Below are positions 18,551 to 27,525 of a stretch of 64,000 nt of DNA, one piece after another; positions within the stretch are counted from its first letter, which is position 1; each line of letters starts with the position of its first letter. Made by a program: the position numbers and the translations under genes. The stretch is from Candidatus Epulonipiscium viviparus (GTDB taxonomy: Bacteria > Bacillota > Clostridia > Lachnospirales > Cellulosilyticaceae), in NCBI RefSeq assembly GCF_030708075.1, contig NZ_CP117982.1, positions 2,013,513 through 2,077,512 on the forward strand, read 5' to 3'. Below the pieces are notes generated by a model. That model saw nothing but the letters and a program-made list of their open reading frames with translations, searched no databases and had not been told where the DNA came from.

Positions 18551-20038
18551 GTGAAAAAGTTAAAAAAAGCATTAGTGCTACTCACGGTAAGTATGACCCT
18601 TTCTGCTACAATGCCTGTGGCTACCATAGCAGATCAAAGAAGTTACACTTACACTTATGATTATTTTAAAGTTGAACGTGAATCTCCAGATGCATATACA
18701 CCGATATCGTTAACAACGGGTTCTCAGTTTGGAATAGGTGATTTCAAAAACGCTGATGGGCTTTTTGTTAAAGGCGATGATATTTATGTATGCGATACTG
18801 GAAATGACAGAATTGTAGTTCTGACTAGATTGGCAAATGGCGATTTTGAAGTCAAGGAAGAAATTAAAGAAGTTTCGGGTGTAGAGATCACTACTCTTGA
18901 TGGAGTAACAGATATTTTTGTTGCAGACAATGGCGATAGATATATTGTTGATAAGCAAAACCAAAGAGTGCTTCACACAGATAGCAAAAACAATGTTATC
19001 TTAGAGCTTACAAAACCGGAGGACGAAACTATTGCTGCTAACGCAGAGTTCTTTCCTAACAAAGTTTTGGTAGATAACACTGGCCGTATCATTTTACTAG
19101 TTGATGGGTACAACGAAGGTTTTTTACAATTTGATCCCGCTGGAAATTTCTTAGGATATCTCGGAGCAAATAAAGTTAAGTTTGATCCACTAGATTTCTT
19201 ATGGAGATCGTTTTCAACCGATGCTCAACAAGCGCAAATGATTCAGTTTGTTCCAACAGAATATTCAAATTTGGCATACGACTCAGAAGGTTTCTTATAT
19301 GCAACAACGGATGTTTTTGATGTTGCAGAAATCAGAAGTAATGCTGCGACGCCGATCAGAAAGCTCAATGCAACTGGTCAAGATATCCTGGTTAAAAATG
19401 GTACGACAAATCCGATGGGAGATTTATCTTGGGGTGCTGCAGGAGACGTAAAAGATGCGTCACGTTTTAGCGACATAACAATTCTTGATAACAATATATA
19501 TGTAGCGTTAGATAGAACTCGTGGAAAATTATTCTGCTACGATTATCAAGGCAATTTGCTTTATGCATTTGGCGGTATTGGTAACAAGCTTGGATATTTT
19601 CAAGGTGTAACTTCTATTGAGCATATGGGAACTGACCTATTTGTTCTCGATGGAAAAAATGGTTCTATCACTACCTTTACGTTAACAGAGTATGGTCAAT
19701 TAATTAACAAAGCAATCGAAACTTATGTTAATGGATATTATCAAGAATCTGGCGACTACTGGAGAGAAGTTCAGGCTCTAAACGGAAACTTTGAGCTGGC
19801 TGCAGAAGGTATTGGCCGTGCATATATTCAGTCTGGAGATTATGAGCTGGCTATGGAGTATTTTGAAAGAACTTGGGATGACGATAACTATTCTAAGGCA
19901 TTCAAGCTTTATAGAAAAGATTGGATCGAAGACAACATCGGACCAGTTTTAACATTCTTAATTATACTAGTGATTGTTCTTAGTGTTTGGAATGTACTCA
20001 AAAAAATCAAAGGAGGGATCATGGATGACGATTATTAA
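18551..20038 (+). CDS. membrane-anchored NHL beta-propeller / TPR protein
   Basis: A 495-residue protein starting at GTG, with AAAGGGGG upstream. A Sec signal peptide is at residues 1-28 (ending TIADQ). Residues 45-375 carry NHL-type propeller blades (DGLFVKGDDIYVCDTGNDRI, then DIFVADNGDRYIVDKQNQRV, then YVALDRTRGKLFCYDYQGN, each quoted within limits). Residues 385-450 are TPR-like helices (GIGRAYIQSGDYELAMEYFE). One C-terminal transmembrane helix lies at about 462-483 with a short basic tail. It would face outward, anchored in the membrane. Its place between transporter genes suggests a receptor or scaffold that helps sugar capture, but no function is proven for this family. Confidence 0.8.
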   Translation: MKKLKKALVLLTVSMTLSATMPVATIADQRSYTYTYDYFKVERESPDAYTPISLTTGSQFGIGDFKNADGLFVKGDDIYVCDTGNDRIVVLTRLANGDFEVKEEIKEVSGVEITTLDGVTDIFVADNGDRYIVDKQNQRVLHTDSKNNVILELTKPEDETIAANAEFFPNKVLVDNTGRIILLVDGYNEGFLQFDPAGNFLGYLGANKVKFDPLDFLWRSFSTDAQQAQMIQFVPTEYSNLAYDSEGFLYATTDVFDVAEIRSNAATPIRKLNATGQDILVKNGTTNPMGDLSWGAAGDVKDASRFSDITILDNNIYVALDRTRGKLFCYDYQGNLLYAFGGIGNKLGYFQGVTSIEHMGTDLFVLDGKNGSITTFTLTEYGQLINKAIETYVNGYYQESGDYWREVQALNGNFELAAEGIGRAYIQSGDYELAMEYFERTWDDDNYSKAFKLYRKDWIEDNIGPVLTFLIILVIVLSVWNVLKKIKGGIMDDDY

Positions 20039-20720
20039 AAAAGTGAATGGCGTCAACACTCAAGTGGAAAGCAAAATCAAAAATGAGAAGTTGGCCAAAT
20101 ACGTTGATAGTTTGAGATTCGGTTTATATGTCTGTACCCATCCTCTTGATGGATTTTGGGATTTAATACGTGAAAAGCGTGGAACTATAGCTGCAGCAAA
20201 TACGTTCTTATTTTTGGTTCTAGCTGTTAATCTAATGAAACTGCAATATACGAATTTTTTGTTTCTAGCAATAGATTGGGAAAAAATTAATATATTTGTA
20301 GAGCTTGCGAAAGTACTTTTTCCAGGATTTTTGGCCGTGGTTTCGAATTGGGGCCTAACAACATTGTTTGATGGAAAAGGTAGAATGGTAGATATATATA
20401 TGGGTCTTTGCTATTCCGCAGTGCCATATATATTGATTCAAATCCCTATGATAATACTAAGTAACGTCTTCACCCGCGATGAAGGTGCGTTCTATTACTA
20501 TTTTGATACATTCTCGTTGCTATGGTGTGCAGGGCTCGTGCTATGTGCAGTAATGATGATTCACCACTACACGTTAACCCAATCAATTTTGGCAATTGCC
20601 GCGACCGGTGTTGGAATGTTGATTATGATTTTTGTATTCGTATTATTCTTTAGTTTAGTAACAGATTCATTCTCATATTTTGTATCTATTTATCGTGAAC
20701 TAATGTTTAGATTCTATTAA
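20025..20720 (+). CDS. YIP1-family-like multi-spanning membrane protein
   Basis: A protein of 231 residues. The start at ATG 20025 is set by AGGAGGG (20011-20017), so it overlaps the end of the NHL gene by 14 bases. A soluble head with LYVCTHPLDGFWDLIREKRG (about residues 36-55) is the YIP1-type entry motif. Five hydrophobic segments follow, with a P-Y-I-L-I-Q-I-P segment after helix 3 as typical of YIP1. The molecular function of the bacterial family is unknown. Overlap with the NHL gene and co-occurrence with DUF5696 and ABC permeases suggest an accessory membrane subunit of the transport system. Confidence 0.75.
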   Translation: MTIIKKVNGVNTQVESKIKNEKLAKYVDSLRFGLYVCTHPLDGFWDLIREKRGTIAAANTFLFLVLAVNLMKLQYTNFLFLAIDWEKINIFVELAKVLFPGFLAVVSNWGLTTLFDGKGRMVDIYMGLCYSAVPYILIQIPMIILSNVFTRDEGAFYYYFDTFSLLWCAGLVLCAVMMIHHYTLTQSILAIAATGVGMLIMIFVFVLFFSLVTDSFSYFVSIYRELMFRFY

Positions 20721-20741
20721 GGAAAGAAAGGAGGGGAAGAA

Positions 20742-23267
20742 ATGAAAAAGCGCAGATTTGCAGCAGTTTTACTTGGACTTATGGCAGCAGTGGGGCTTAC
20801 TGGATGTGGTGAAGAGGTATCTATAGAAGAAGAAATACCCGTATTTTCAACAGTCTTTACTGATGATAATAAGCCAACTGATATTATTGTGGAAAATGAG
20901 CATCTTAAACTGACCATGGATTCAGAAACAACTTATTTTGAAATCAAAGATAAGTCCTCAGGGGCAGTGTGGTATTCAAACCCAACAGATGCTTCTAAAG
21001 ACCCACTAGCAGGCGGTGATACAAAGAATTTTATTCAATCTACAATGCTGGTTGAGTATATGAATGACATAGGGGTTGGAGCTGTATTAAATAATTATAA
21101 GTATTCCATTGTTGACTCATTCTTTGAAATCGAATCAGGAGCAGATTACATCACCGTAAATTATACGATCGGTTCACCTGATAAGCTTTTTATAATTCCA
21201 ACAGCAATTACGCTAGAAGAACTTGACGGATATCTTGCTCTTATGGACTCAAAAGATGCAAGAAAAATTAAGGAAAACTACAAAAAATATGATATTAACA
21301 AACTTTCTAAATCAGATGAGGAAAATAAAGATGAGTTGCTAAAGCTTTATCCAGATCTAGCAAACCAAGTTTTATACATCCTACGTGATACTGTTCAAGA
21401 TTATCTTAAAGCTGACATGCAAACTAAATTTGAAGCCATTGGATATACGTTTGCAGACTATGAGCGTCATATGGCAGATACAGGAGCAGTAAACTCTAAG
21501 CCGCAATTTAATATTCCGATGACAATTCGTCTTGACAAAGAGGATATGCTAGTGGAAGTGCCTATTCCGGCAATGGAGTGGAAAGAGGAGTATAAACTCA
21601 ACAATATTTCACTTTTACCAATGTTTGGAGCTGGTGGAGTGGATGACGAAGGATATATGATTGTGCCAGATGGAACAGGTGCACTAATCGAATTTAACAA
21701 TGGTAAGCAAAACCAAAGTGCATTCCAAACAGATATATTTGGATACGATTATGGAATGAAGCGAGAAGCAATGATCCAAGATAACCGTGCAGCATTTGGA
21801 GCATACGCTATCTCAAATAACAACGATTCTGTATTGTGTATTATAGAAGAAGGCAAGCCGTTTGCACACGTAAAAGCGGACGTAAGTGGCAGAGGTCATA
21901 GCTATAATGTAGCATATAGTACTTTTGATATCATGAAAGATGAGGAAGTTGAGCCTTCATACAAGTCATTCCAATCAATCATAATGTTTGATGATAACAT
22001 TCCTACTGATACTATTACTCAAAGATATAAATTTATCGAGGGTGATAACTACAATGATGTTGCTCTTGAGTATAGAGACTATATGATAGAAGAGTATACG
22101 TTAGAAGCTCTAGAAAACGAAAACGGAATACCTTTCTATATGGATTTAATTGGTGCTGTTAATATGACCAAGCAAGTGTGGGGAGTTCCTCGCTCGGTAT
22201 TGGTTCCTCTAACATCTATCGAAGAAGCAGAAAAAGTTACTGCAGAAATCAAAGAAAGCGTCGACAATCTATCTGTAATCTATACTGGTGCATTAGACGG
22301 TGGAGTTAATCAAGCGTTTATTCACAGGCCAGAGATTCTAGATGAGTTGGGTGGCAAAAAAGAATTCGAAAAGTTTGCTCTGGCAGCTGAGGTGCCTATA
22401 TATTTAAATGCGAAATTGCAAAGTACCTACGGTGGAAAAGGATTTAGCATGAACAAGGATGTTTCCCGTCATATAACTCGTGAGTACACAGAGCGTAGTC
22501 CGTTCTCAATAGTATGGTACGGTGAAAAATCTTGGAGCGGAACTTCTTATAATATTACTCCAGAAGCTCAAGTAGAAGGAATGGAAAAAGTAGCAGAAGT
22601 CGCAAACGAAGCTGGTATTGCAGGAATCAGTTTGGAAGATGTTGGAAATATGTTGCTAGCAGACTATGATCCAAAGAAAGCTAGTCACAGAGGCCAAACT
22701 ATTGACACTACTGTAAATGCAATGCAAAATATTTCTGCCAAAGAAGATATAGATATTATCACCAACGGCGGATTCGAATATGTATTAGGCGGAAGCGATA
22801 CTATTCTAAATATGGATCTCGCGGGAAATAAGTTTTCAATTGTTGATTATCAAATTCCTTTCTACACAATGGCTCTTAAGGGTAATGTAAATTATACGGG
22901 AACAGCGATCAATCTGAGCGGAGATTTCGAGCAAGAGTTCTTACGTTCTATTGAAAATGGAGCAGGTTTGCTGTTTACATTTATGGACGAGAGCATAACT
23001 TCTCTCAAAAATACAAACTACACTTATCTATACGCAGCAGAATATGAGTTGATTAAAGAAAGAGCATTAGACTACTACAATCGCTACAACTCTCAACTCG
23101 GGCACACTGCAAATATGCCGATTGTTCATCACGAGAGAGTTCAGCCAAATGTGTTTGCAACAACTTACGAAGACGGCACTACCGTTTATGTAAACTACTC
23201 AAATAACGACGTAACGATTGATGGTAACGTTGTAAAAGCAGTCGACTTCTTCGTGGAAAGGGGGTAA
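20742..23267 (+). CDS. DUF5696-like lipoprotein of the transporter operon
   Basis: An 841-residue lipoprotein with signal peptide and lipobox VGLTGC (Cys about residue 22). The ribosome binding site is AAAGGAGGGG. The N-terminal part (about 40-330) is beta-rich (LTMDSETTYFEIKDKSSGAV, then VWYSNPTD). The middle and C-terminal parts alternate strands and helices in a way that suggests a TIM-barrel-like or glycosidase-like fold (NLSVIYTGALDGG, then GISLEDVGNMLLADYDP, then DIITNGGFEYVLGGSD). I relate it to DUF5696 proteins, which in Firmicutes sit beside NHL/YIP1/permease genes; that assignment is from memory of context and layout. It may handle glycan at the cell surface. No catalytic pair is certain. 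Confidence 0.7.
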   Translation: MKKRRFAAVLLGLMAAVGLTGCGEEVSIEEEIPVFSTVFTDDNKPTDIIVENEHLKLTMDSETTYFEIKDKSSGAVWYSNPTDASKDPLAGGDTKNFIQSTMLVEYMNDIGVGAVLNNYKYSIVDSFFEIESGADYITVNYTIGSPDKLFIIPTAITLEELDGYLALMDSKDARKIKENYKKYDINKLSKSDEENKDELLKLYPDLANQVLYILRDTVQDYLKADMQTKFEAIGYTFADYERHMADTGAVNSKPQFNIPMTIRLDKEDMLVEVPIPAMEWKEEYKLNNISLLPMFGAGGVDDEGYMIVPDGTGALIEFNNGKQNQSAFQTDIFGYDYGMKREAMIQDNRAAFGAYAISNNNDSVLCIIEEGKPFAHVKADVSGRGHSYNVAYSTFDIMKDEEVEPSYKSFQSIIMFDDNIPTDTITQRYKFIEGDNYNDVALEYRDYMIEEYTLEALENENGIPFYMDLIGAVNMTKQVWGVPRSVLVPLTSIEEAEKVTAEIKESVDNLSVIYTGALDGGVNQAFIHRPEILDELGGKKEFEKFALAAEVPIYLNAKLQSTYGGKGFSMNKDVSRHITREYTERSPFSIVWYGEKSWSGTSYNITPEAQVEGMEKVAEVANEAGIAGISLEDVGNMLLADYDPKKASHRGQTIDTTVNAMQNISAKEDIDIITNGGFEYVLGGSDTILNMDLAGNKFSIVDYQIPFYTMALKGNVNYTGTAINLSGDFEQEFLRSIENGAGLLFTFMDESITSLKNTNYTYLYAAEYELIKERALDYYNRYNSQLGHTANMPIVHHERVQPNVFATTYEDGTTVYVNYSNNDVTIDGNVVKAVDFFVERG

Positions 23268-23273
23268 TACAAA

Positions 23274-24200
23274 ATGAAAAAACTGAAAAAAAGAAGACGT
23301 AAAATGACACTGAACACTAAGAGACAAATTACAGGTTATATATTTATATTGCCACTGATTCTAGGATTTTTTATGTTCCTAGTAAATCCACTTATCGAGT
23401 CGCTTCAAATGAGTTTTTCAAATGTTAAGCTGCAGCCAGGTCAGGGAGGATTTGTTCTCGAGCCGGTTGGTTTTGGAAACTATGAGCAGGCGCTGCTAGT
23501 AGATCCAGAATTTAACAGATTGATTGTAGAAGAGATTACTCAGATGCTCATTGATGTTCCTTCTATATTAATATTTAGCTTTTTAGTTGCTATCTTGTTA
23601 AACCAAGCATTTAAGGGCCGTGGTCTGGTAAGAGCAATCTTCTTCTTGCCAGTGGTTCTTTCTAGTGGTGTTATCGTTGGGTTAGATGCTGAGAATCAAC
23701 TTTTACAAGAAATGGGTGAGGTGGTTCAAGCCGAAGATACAAGCACAAGTATAACAGGTTATTTGCAAACGATTTTGGGTGGCGATGCCAACAGTATGAT
23801 GGGTCAGTATATGCAAATCATATTTGATGTAATCAACCATATCTACGATATCGCAATAGCGTCTGGTATCCAAATCATAATCTTCTTAACTGCACTACAA
23901 AGTATTTCTGCGACTACATTCGAAGCTGCAAAAATCGAGGGTTGCGATGCGTGGGCATGTTTTTGGAAGATTACACTGCCAATGGTAAGTCCAATGATTC
24001 TCGTAAACTTTATATATACGGTGGTCGATTTCTTTGTGGCAAGCGATAGTGAAGTTATGACTAAGATTACTGATGCGATGATGGCAGATTTGAATTATGG
24101 ATTTAGTTCCGCAATGGCTTGGATATACTTCGTGATCATTATGGTTATTCTTGGAGTATGTACCGCAATAATTTCTAAAAAAGTATTCTATTACGAATAA
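23274..24200 (+). CDS. carbohydrate ABC transporter permease, second pair, subunit 1
   Basis: A 308-residue permease with a basic head (KKLKKRRRKM) and six predicted membrane helices, the first at about 20-42. The EAA loop EAAKIEGCDAWACFWKITLP is at about residues 222-241. The periplasmic-side loop between helices 3 and 4 is long, with a soluble insert at about 140-180 (LLQEMGEVVQAEDTSTSITG). The start lies six bases after the DUF5696 gene, with GGGGG as ribosome binding site. It is most like UgpA/MalF-type subunits, and its pairing with the next gene is clear from order. Confidence 0.9.
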   Translation: MKKLKKRRRKMTLNTKRQITGYIFILPLILGFFMFLVNPLIESLQMSFSNVKLQPGQGGFVLEPVGFGNYEQALLVDPEFNRLIVEEITQMLIDVPSILIFSFLVAILLNQAFKGRGLVRAIFFLPVVLSSGVIVGLDAENQLLQEMGEVVQAEDTSTSITGYLQTILGGDANSMMGQYMQIIFDVINHIYDIAIASGIQIIIFLTALQSISATTFEAAKIEGCDAWACFWKITLPMVSPMILVNFIYTVVDFFVASDSEVMTKITDAMMADLNYGFSSAMAWIYFVIIMVILGVCTAIISKKVFYYE

Positions 24201-24221
24201 ATCGGGAAAGGAGAAACGATA

Positions 24222-25625
24222 ATGCCTAACACACCAAATGTAAATAATGAAAATGATAAGGCGGCAGAAAAAGCAATGAAAGCAAAAGCAAAAGCTGAAA
24301 AAGCGAAAGCAAAAGCGGCACAAACTAAGTCTGACAATGCTGAAGATGCCAAAAAAGATGCTGCAAAGGCAGAAAAAGCTCGTAAGGCTCGCGCTGCACA
24401 AAATGATAAAGCTGCAGCCAAAGCCGATAGAGCAAACAAGAAAGCTGTTAAGGCTGCCAAAAAAGCTGCAAAAAATAAAGCCAATCCTGAAGTAGTAGAG
24501 GTGTCCGGAGGACTAACGGGTCTAGAGAAATTTAAGCATACTATTTCTAAGGAGTATATGAATGAGCTTAAGGAGAAAGCAAAGAATGTTACGCTAAAAG
24601 ATGTGGCGAACTCTGGAAAGAAAGTTGCCAAAGCCGGTGCGACCGGAGCAAAAGATTTGTGGGAAAGAAACAAAAAATCTGATGGGCAATTCTTTAAAAG
24701 CGCAATCTTTAATATTTCGTATAAAATTTTTAGAGCAATATTGCTATTCGGACTTTGCTTCCTGATTTTACAACCGCTTATGAACAAGTTTGCATTGAGC
24801 ATAATGTCAGAAGCCGATCTCTATGATCCATCTGTAATCACGGTTCCAAGAAATCCAACCCTGGATAATTATAAGCTGGTTCCAGAAATCGTCGATTTTT
24901 ATGGCTCGTTATTAAATACAGTTTGGGTATCCGCGTTAGTTGCCATCACTCAAGTTGCCAGCTGCGTAGTTGTTGGATACGGCTTCGCTAGATTTAACTT
25001 CCCGCTTAAAAAGTTTTGGTTCGGATGCGTACTGTTGATCATCATTGTGCCACCGCAAACAATTACCTCTTCACTATATCTACACTTTAGATTCTTTGAT
25101 GTTTTGGGATTGTTTGAATACTTCACAGGTGAAACAATAAATATGCACAACTCGATTATGCCATATCTGCTAATGTGTTTGGGTGGAATTGGACTCAAGA
25201 GTGGGCTTTATGTGTTCTTGCTAAATCAATTCTTCCGCGGCATTCCAAAAGAGCTAGAAGAGGCTGCATATGTGGATGGATGTAGCACATTTAGAACATT
25301 CCTCACAATAATGCTACCTAATGCAAAAGCAATTGTTGTTGCCTGTTTCTTATTTGCTTTCGTATGGCAATGGACAGATATCTATTATTCAAGAATTTTC
25401 CTCGGAAACGTCGATCTAATTGCTAAAACTTTGCCTTCTATCTCAGAAGCGCTAGCAGTTCACTTCTCCGCGTTATACGGAAGTGGCGCAAAACCTAGTA
25501 TCGCATATACAGATGCTATTCTTTCAACCGGACTATTGATGACTATTGTTCCTCTATTAATCATCTATATTGTGTTCCAAAAATCATTCGTTGAAAGTTT
25601 AAGCCAAACTGGTCTTAAGATGTAA
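24222..25625 (+). CDS. carbohydrate ABC transporter permease, second pair, subunit 2, with Ala/Lys-rich N-terminal extension
   Basis: A 467-residue permease of UgpE/MalG type. The channel part, about residues 160-467, has six helices, an EAA loop EEAAYVDGCSTFRTFLTIMLP and a final SLSQTGLKM. Residues 1-150 are an unusual hydrophilic extension. Residues 10-90 are almost only Ala, Lys, Glu, Asp and Asn, predicted as a long basic helix or coiled coil, and about 95-150 form a second helical part. Normal family members begin within 10-30 residues of helix 1. The start has AAAGGAG at 8-9 bases. The extension would lie in the cytoplasm, where it could bind the ATPase, nucleic acid or a regulator. Confidence 0.88.
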   Translation: MPNTPNVNNENDKAAEKAMKAKAKAEKAKAKAAQTKSDNAEDAKKDAAKAEKARKARAAQNDKAAAKADRANKKAVKAAKKAAKNKANPEVVEVSGGLTGLEKFKHTISKEYMNELKEKAKNVTLKDVANSGKKVAKAGATGAKDLWERNKKSDGQFFKSAIFNISYKIFRAILLFGLCFLILQPLMNKFALSIMSEADLYDPSVITVPRNPTLDNYKLVPEIVDFYGSLLNTVWVSALVAITQVASCVVVGYGFARFNFPLKKFWFGCVLLIIIVPPQTITSSLYLHFRFFDVLGLFEYFTGETINMHNSIMPYLLMCLGGIGLKSGLYVFLLNQFFRGIPKELEEAAYVDGCSTFRTFLTIMLPNAKAIVVACFLFAFVWQWTDIYYSRIFLGNVDLIAKTLPSISEALAVHFSALYGSGAKPSIAYTDAILSTGLLMTIVPLLIIYIVFQKSFVESLSQTGLKM

Positions 25626-25776
25626 AATGAATTTGCGGCGTGAGTTATTATTGCTCACATATAATTTGAATACAACCTTGTAGCCTCCTGTTAACTCGGG
25701 AGGCTTAAGGGGGTATAAGGACTATATTAGACCGATAAAGATTTGGTCCTGATATATTTGAGAGGAGATGATAAAG
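25626..25776 (+). promoter_or_regulatory. multi-hairpin spacer between the permease block and the binding-protein array
   Basis: Three consecutive inverted repeats: GTGAG/CTCAC (25640-25658), AGCCTCC/GGAGGCT (25682-25705) and AGGAC/GTCCT (25718-25750). None is followed by a T-run, so they look like RNA-processing or stabilising stems, or an attenuator, rather than a terminator. Such stems are common between permease and binding-protein genes that need different amounts of product. Confidence 0.5.
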
Positions 25777-27429
25777 GTGAAATTAAGTAAAATGTTATTT
25801 TTAACTGGAGCGCTTGCAGTAGTATTGACGGGGTGCGGTGGCGCTGAAGAAGCTACGCCATCAACAGAGGTGGTAAAAGAAGTTGTAGCGCCTATTACAA
25901 CACCAGAAAAATCGGCGGAGCCAGTTCGTGACCTAGACGGATTAGTTGTTACTATTGCTAGCTGGGCAGACGTTAAGGAACCAGAAGTAAAAGCAAATAG
26001 CTATGACGAAGCTGTTTGGGAATATCGCCATGAGATGATGGATAAACATAATTTTGGTTTCGAAGAAAAACTGGAGCGCTTGCAGTAGTATTGACGGGGT
26101 GCGGTGGCGCTGAAGAAGCTACGCCATCAACAGAGGTGGTAAAAGAAGTTGTAGCGCCTATTACAACACCAGAAAAATCGGCGGAGCCAGTTCGTGACCT
26201 AGACGGATTAGTTGTTACTATTGGGCAGCGTTAAGGAACCAGAAGTAAAAGCAAATGGCTATGACGAAGCTGTTTGGGAATATCGCCATGAGATGATGGA
26301 TAAACATAATTTTGGTTTCGAAGAAAAATCTCTAGTTAAATGGAACACTGCTCTAGAGGAGATGTCAACCACAACTTTAGCTGGTGAGCCTTCTGCAGAA
26401 ATCTTTCGCTTTCACCCAAGTTTCATAGGTCAGGTAATAGGCAGTGGTCTTGCTGCAGATTTATCTAAATCTACTGTAATCGACTGGTCGAAGCCTAAAT
26501 GGAATGATGTCGCGATTCAAATGGCAACTGATGACGGCGCCATCTATGGCCTTGCAGTAGGATTTGAGCCTCGCAAAGGAGTATACTTTAATAAGAGGTT
26601 ATTCGAAGAAGCGGGGCTTGAGCCAGACTTATTATACGATCTGCAAGCATCGGGCGAGTGGACTTGGGAAAAATTTGAAGAAATCTGTGAAAAATTAACA
26701 CGTGATATCGACAATGACGGAGTTAATGATATCTATGCATATGCTATTCAGGCAAACCAGTTTGCGGAGATTGCTATACTATCTAACGATGGATTTTATG
26801 TAGGAAGAGACGAAGACGGAACCTTCTACAATAATCTAGGCTCTCCAGAATCTATAGAAGCTCTACAATGGTGCGTGGACTTGTGGCAAAAAGATTATGA
26901 CTTGTTCCCAGCAGGTGAGGGAAATTTCGCAACTCAAAATGTATTATTCCAAGACGGCAAGGTTGCTATGCATGTGGCAGACGAGTGGGAAGCCATGAAC
27001 TATTCCAAAAATATGGATGACGATTTTGGCTTTGTATGTTTCCCTAAAGGCCCTAAGGCAACTCAATACGCGGTAGGTCAAAGCGACGAGCTTTGGGTAA
27101 TTCCAAACAGCTATACGCAAAAAGAGATAGATGACATTTTGTTTGCACTGGATCTATGGACCGATACGCCTCCAGATTATGATCCAAATTATGCGTGGAT
27201 GACAAGTTCGTATCCGCTATACAGAGATGTGCGTGCGGTTGACGAGACCAACGTTTTGATGCGCGAACCAGGAGTTCAAAGAGTCGACTACAAAAACTTC
27301 CTCGGAAGCGGCAAGGTTGACTTAAACATGGGTGACAAACTCTATTGGAACGGTGCCACTCCGGTAGAGGTAATAGAAGCTATGGAAGGGCAAATGAACG
27401 CAGTTTTAAATGAGTTAAACGCCAAGTAA
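25777..27429 (+). pseudogene. solute-binding lipoprotein paralogue A, disrupted by internal tandem duplication
   Basis: The start is GTG 25777, with AGAGGAG 9 bases before; an ATG at 25768 sits on that site. Lipobox VLTGC, then a short linker and the conserved RDLDGLVVTIASWAD entry. A 266-base segment is repeated in tandem (25805-26070, then 26071-26328). Since 266 is not a multiple of three, translation ends at TAG 26086. The second copy has lost 8 bases (7 plus 1), so the overall gain is 258 bases and the rest of the gene returns to the original frame from about 26230. The 3' part is otherwise complete to 27429, with FNKRLFEEAGLEPDLL and a DIDNDGVND loop. As written, it makes only a 104-residue fragment. 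It could be inactive, reversible by recombination between copies, or an assembly error. Confidence 0.75.
25805..26328 (+). repeat. 266-base direct tandem duplication inside gene A
   Basis: Unit 1 is 25805-26070. Unit 2 is 26071-26328, shorter by 8 bases and with at least one substitution (AAATAGC versus AAATGGC). Both begin CTGGAGCGCTTGCAG and end GGTTTCGAAGAAAAA. The divergence between units suggests a real duplication that has aged, rather than a simple assembly stutter. Confidence 0.85.
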
Positions 27430-27445
27430 TTATATCAGTTTTGAG

Positions 27446-27497
27446 ATCTCTCCTTGTTAAATAAAGTTTAGATTTTATTTATATGGAGGGATTTTTT
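27446..27497 (+). terminator. intrinsic terminator after gene A
   Basis: ATCTCTCC (27446-27453) pairs with GGAGGGAT (27485-27492) with one T-G pair. An inner AAATAAA/TTTATTT-type stem extends it, and six T follow. Gene B therefore needs read-through or its own promoter. Confidence 0.75.
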
Positions 27498-27525
27498 AGA
27501 ATATAGCGAAGGAAGGAGAAGGATA

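Noticed and set aside
24191-24802. Long minus-strand open frame opposite the Ala/Lys-rich permease extension
   Set aside because: It mirrors the biased GCN/AAR codons of the real gene; no ribosome binding site.
26212-27429. Separate 405-residue binding protein starting at TTG 26212
   Set aside because: No ribosome binding site or signal peptide, and it continues gene A's frame after the duplication; treated as the 3' part of A.
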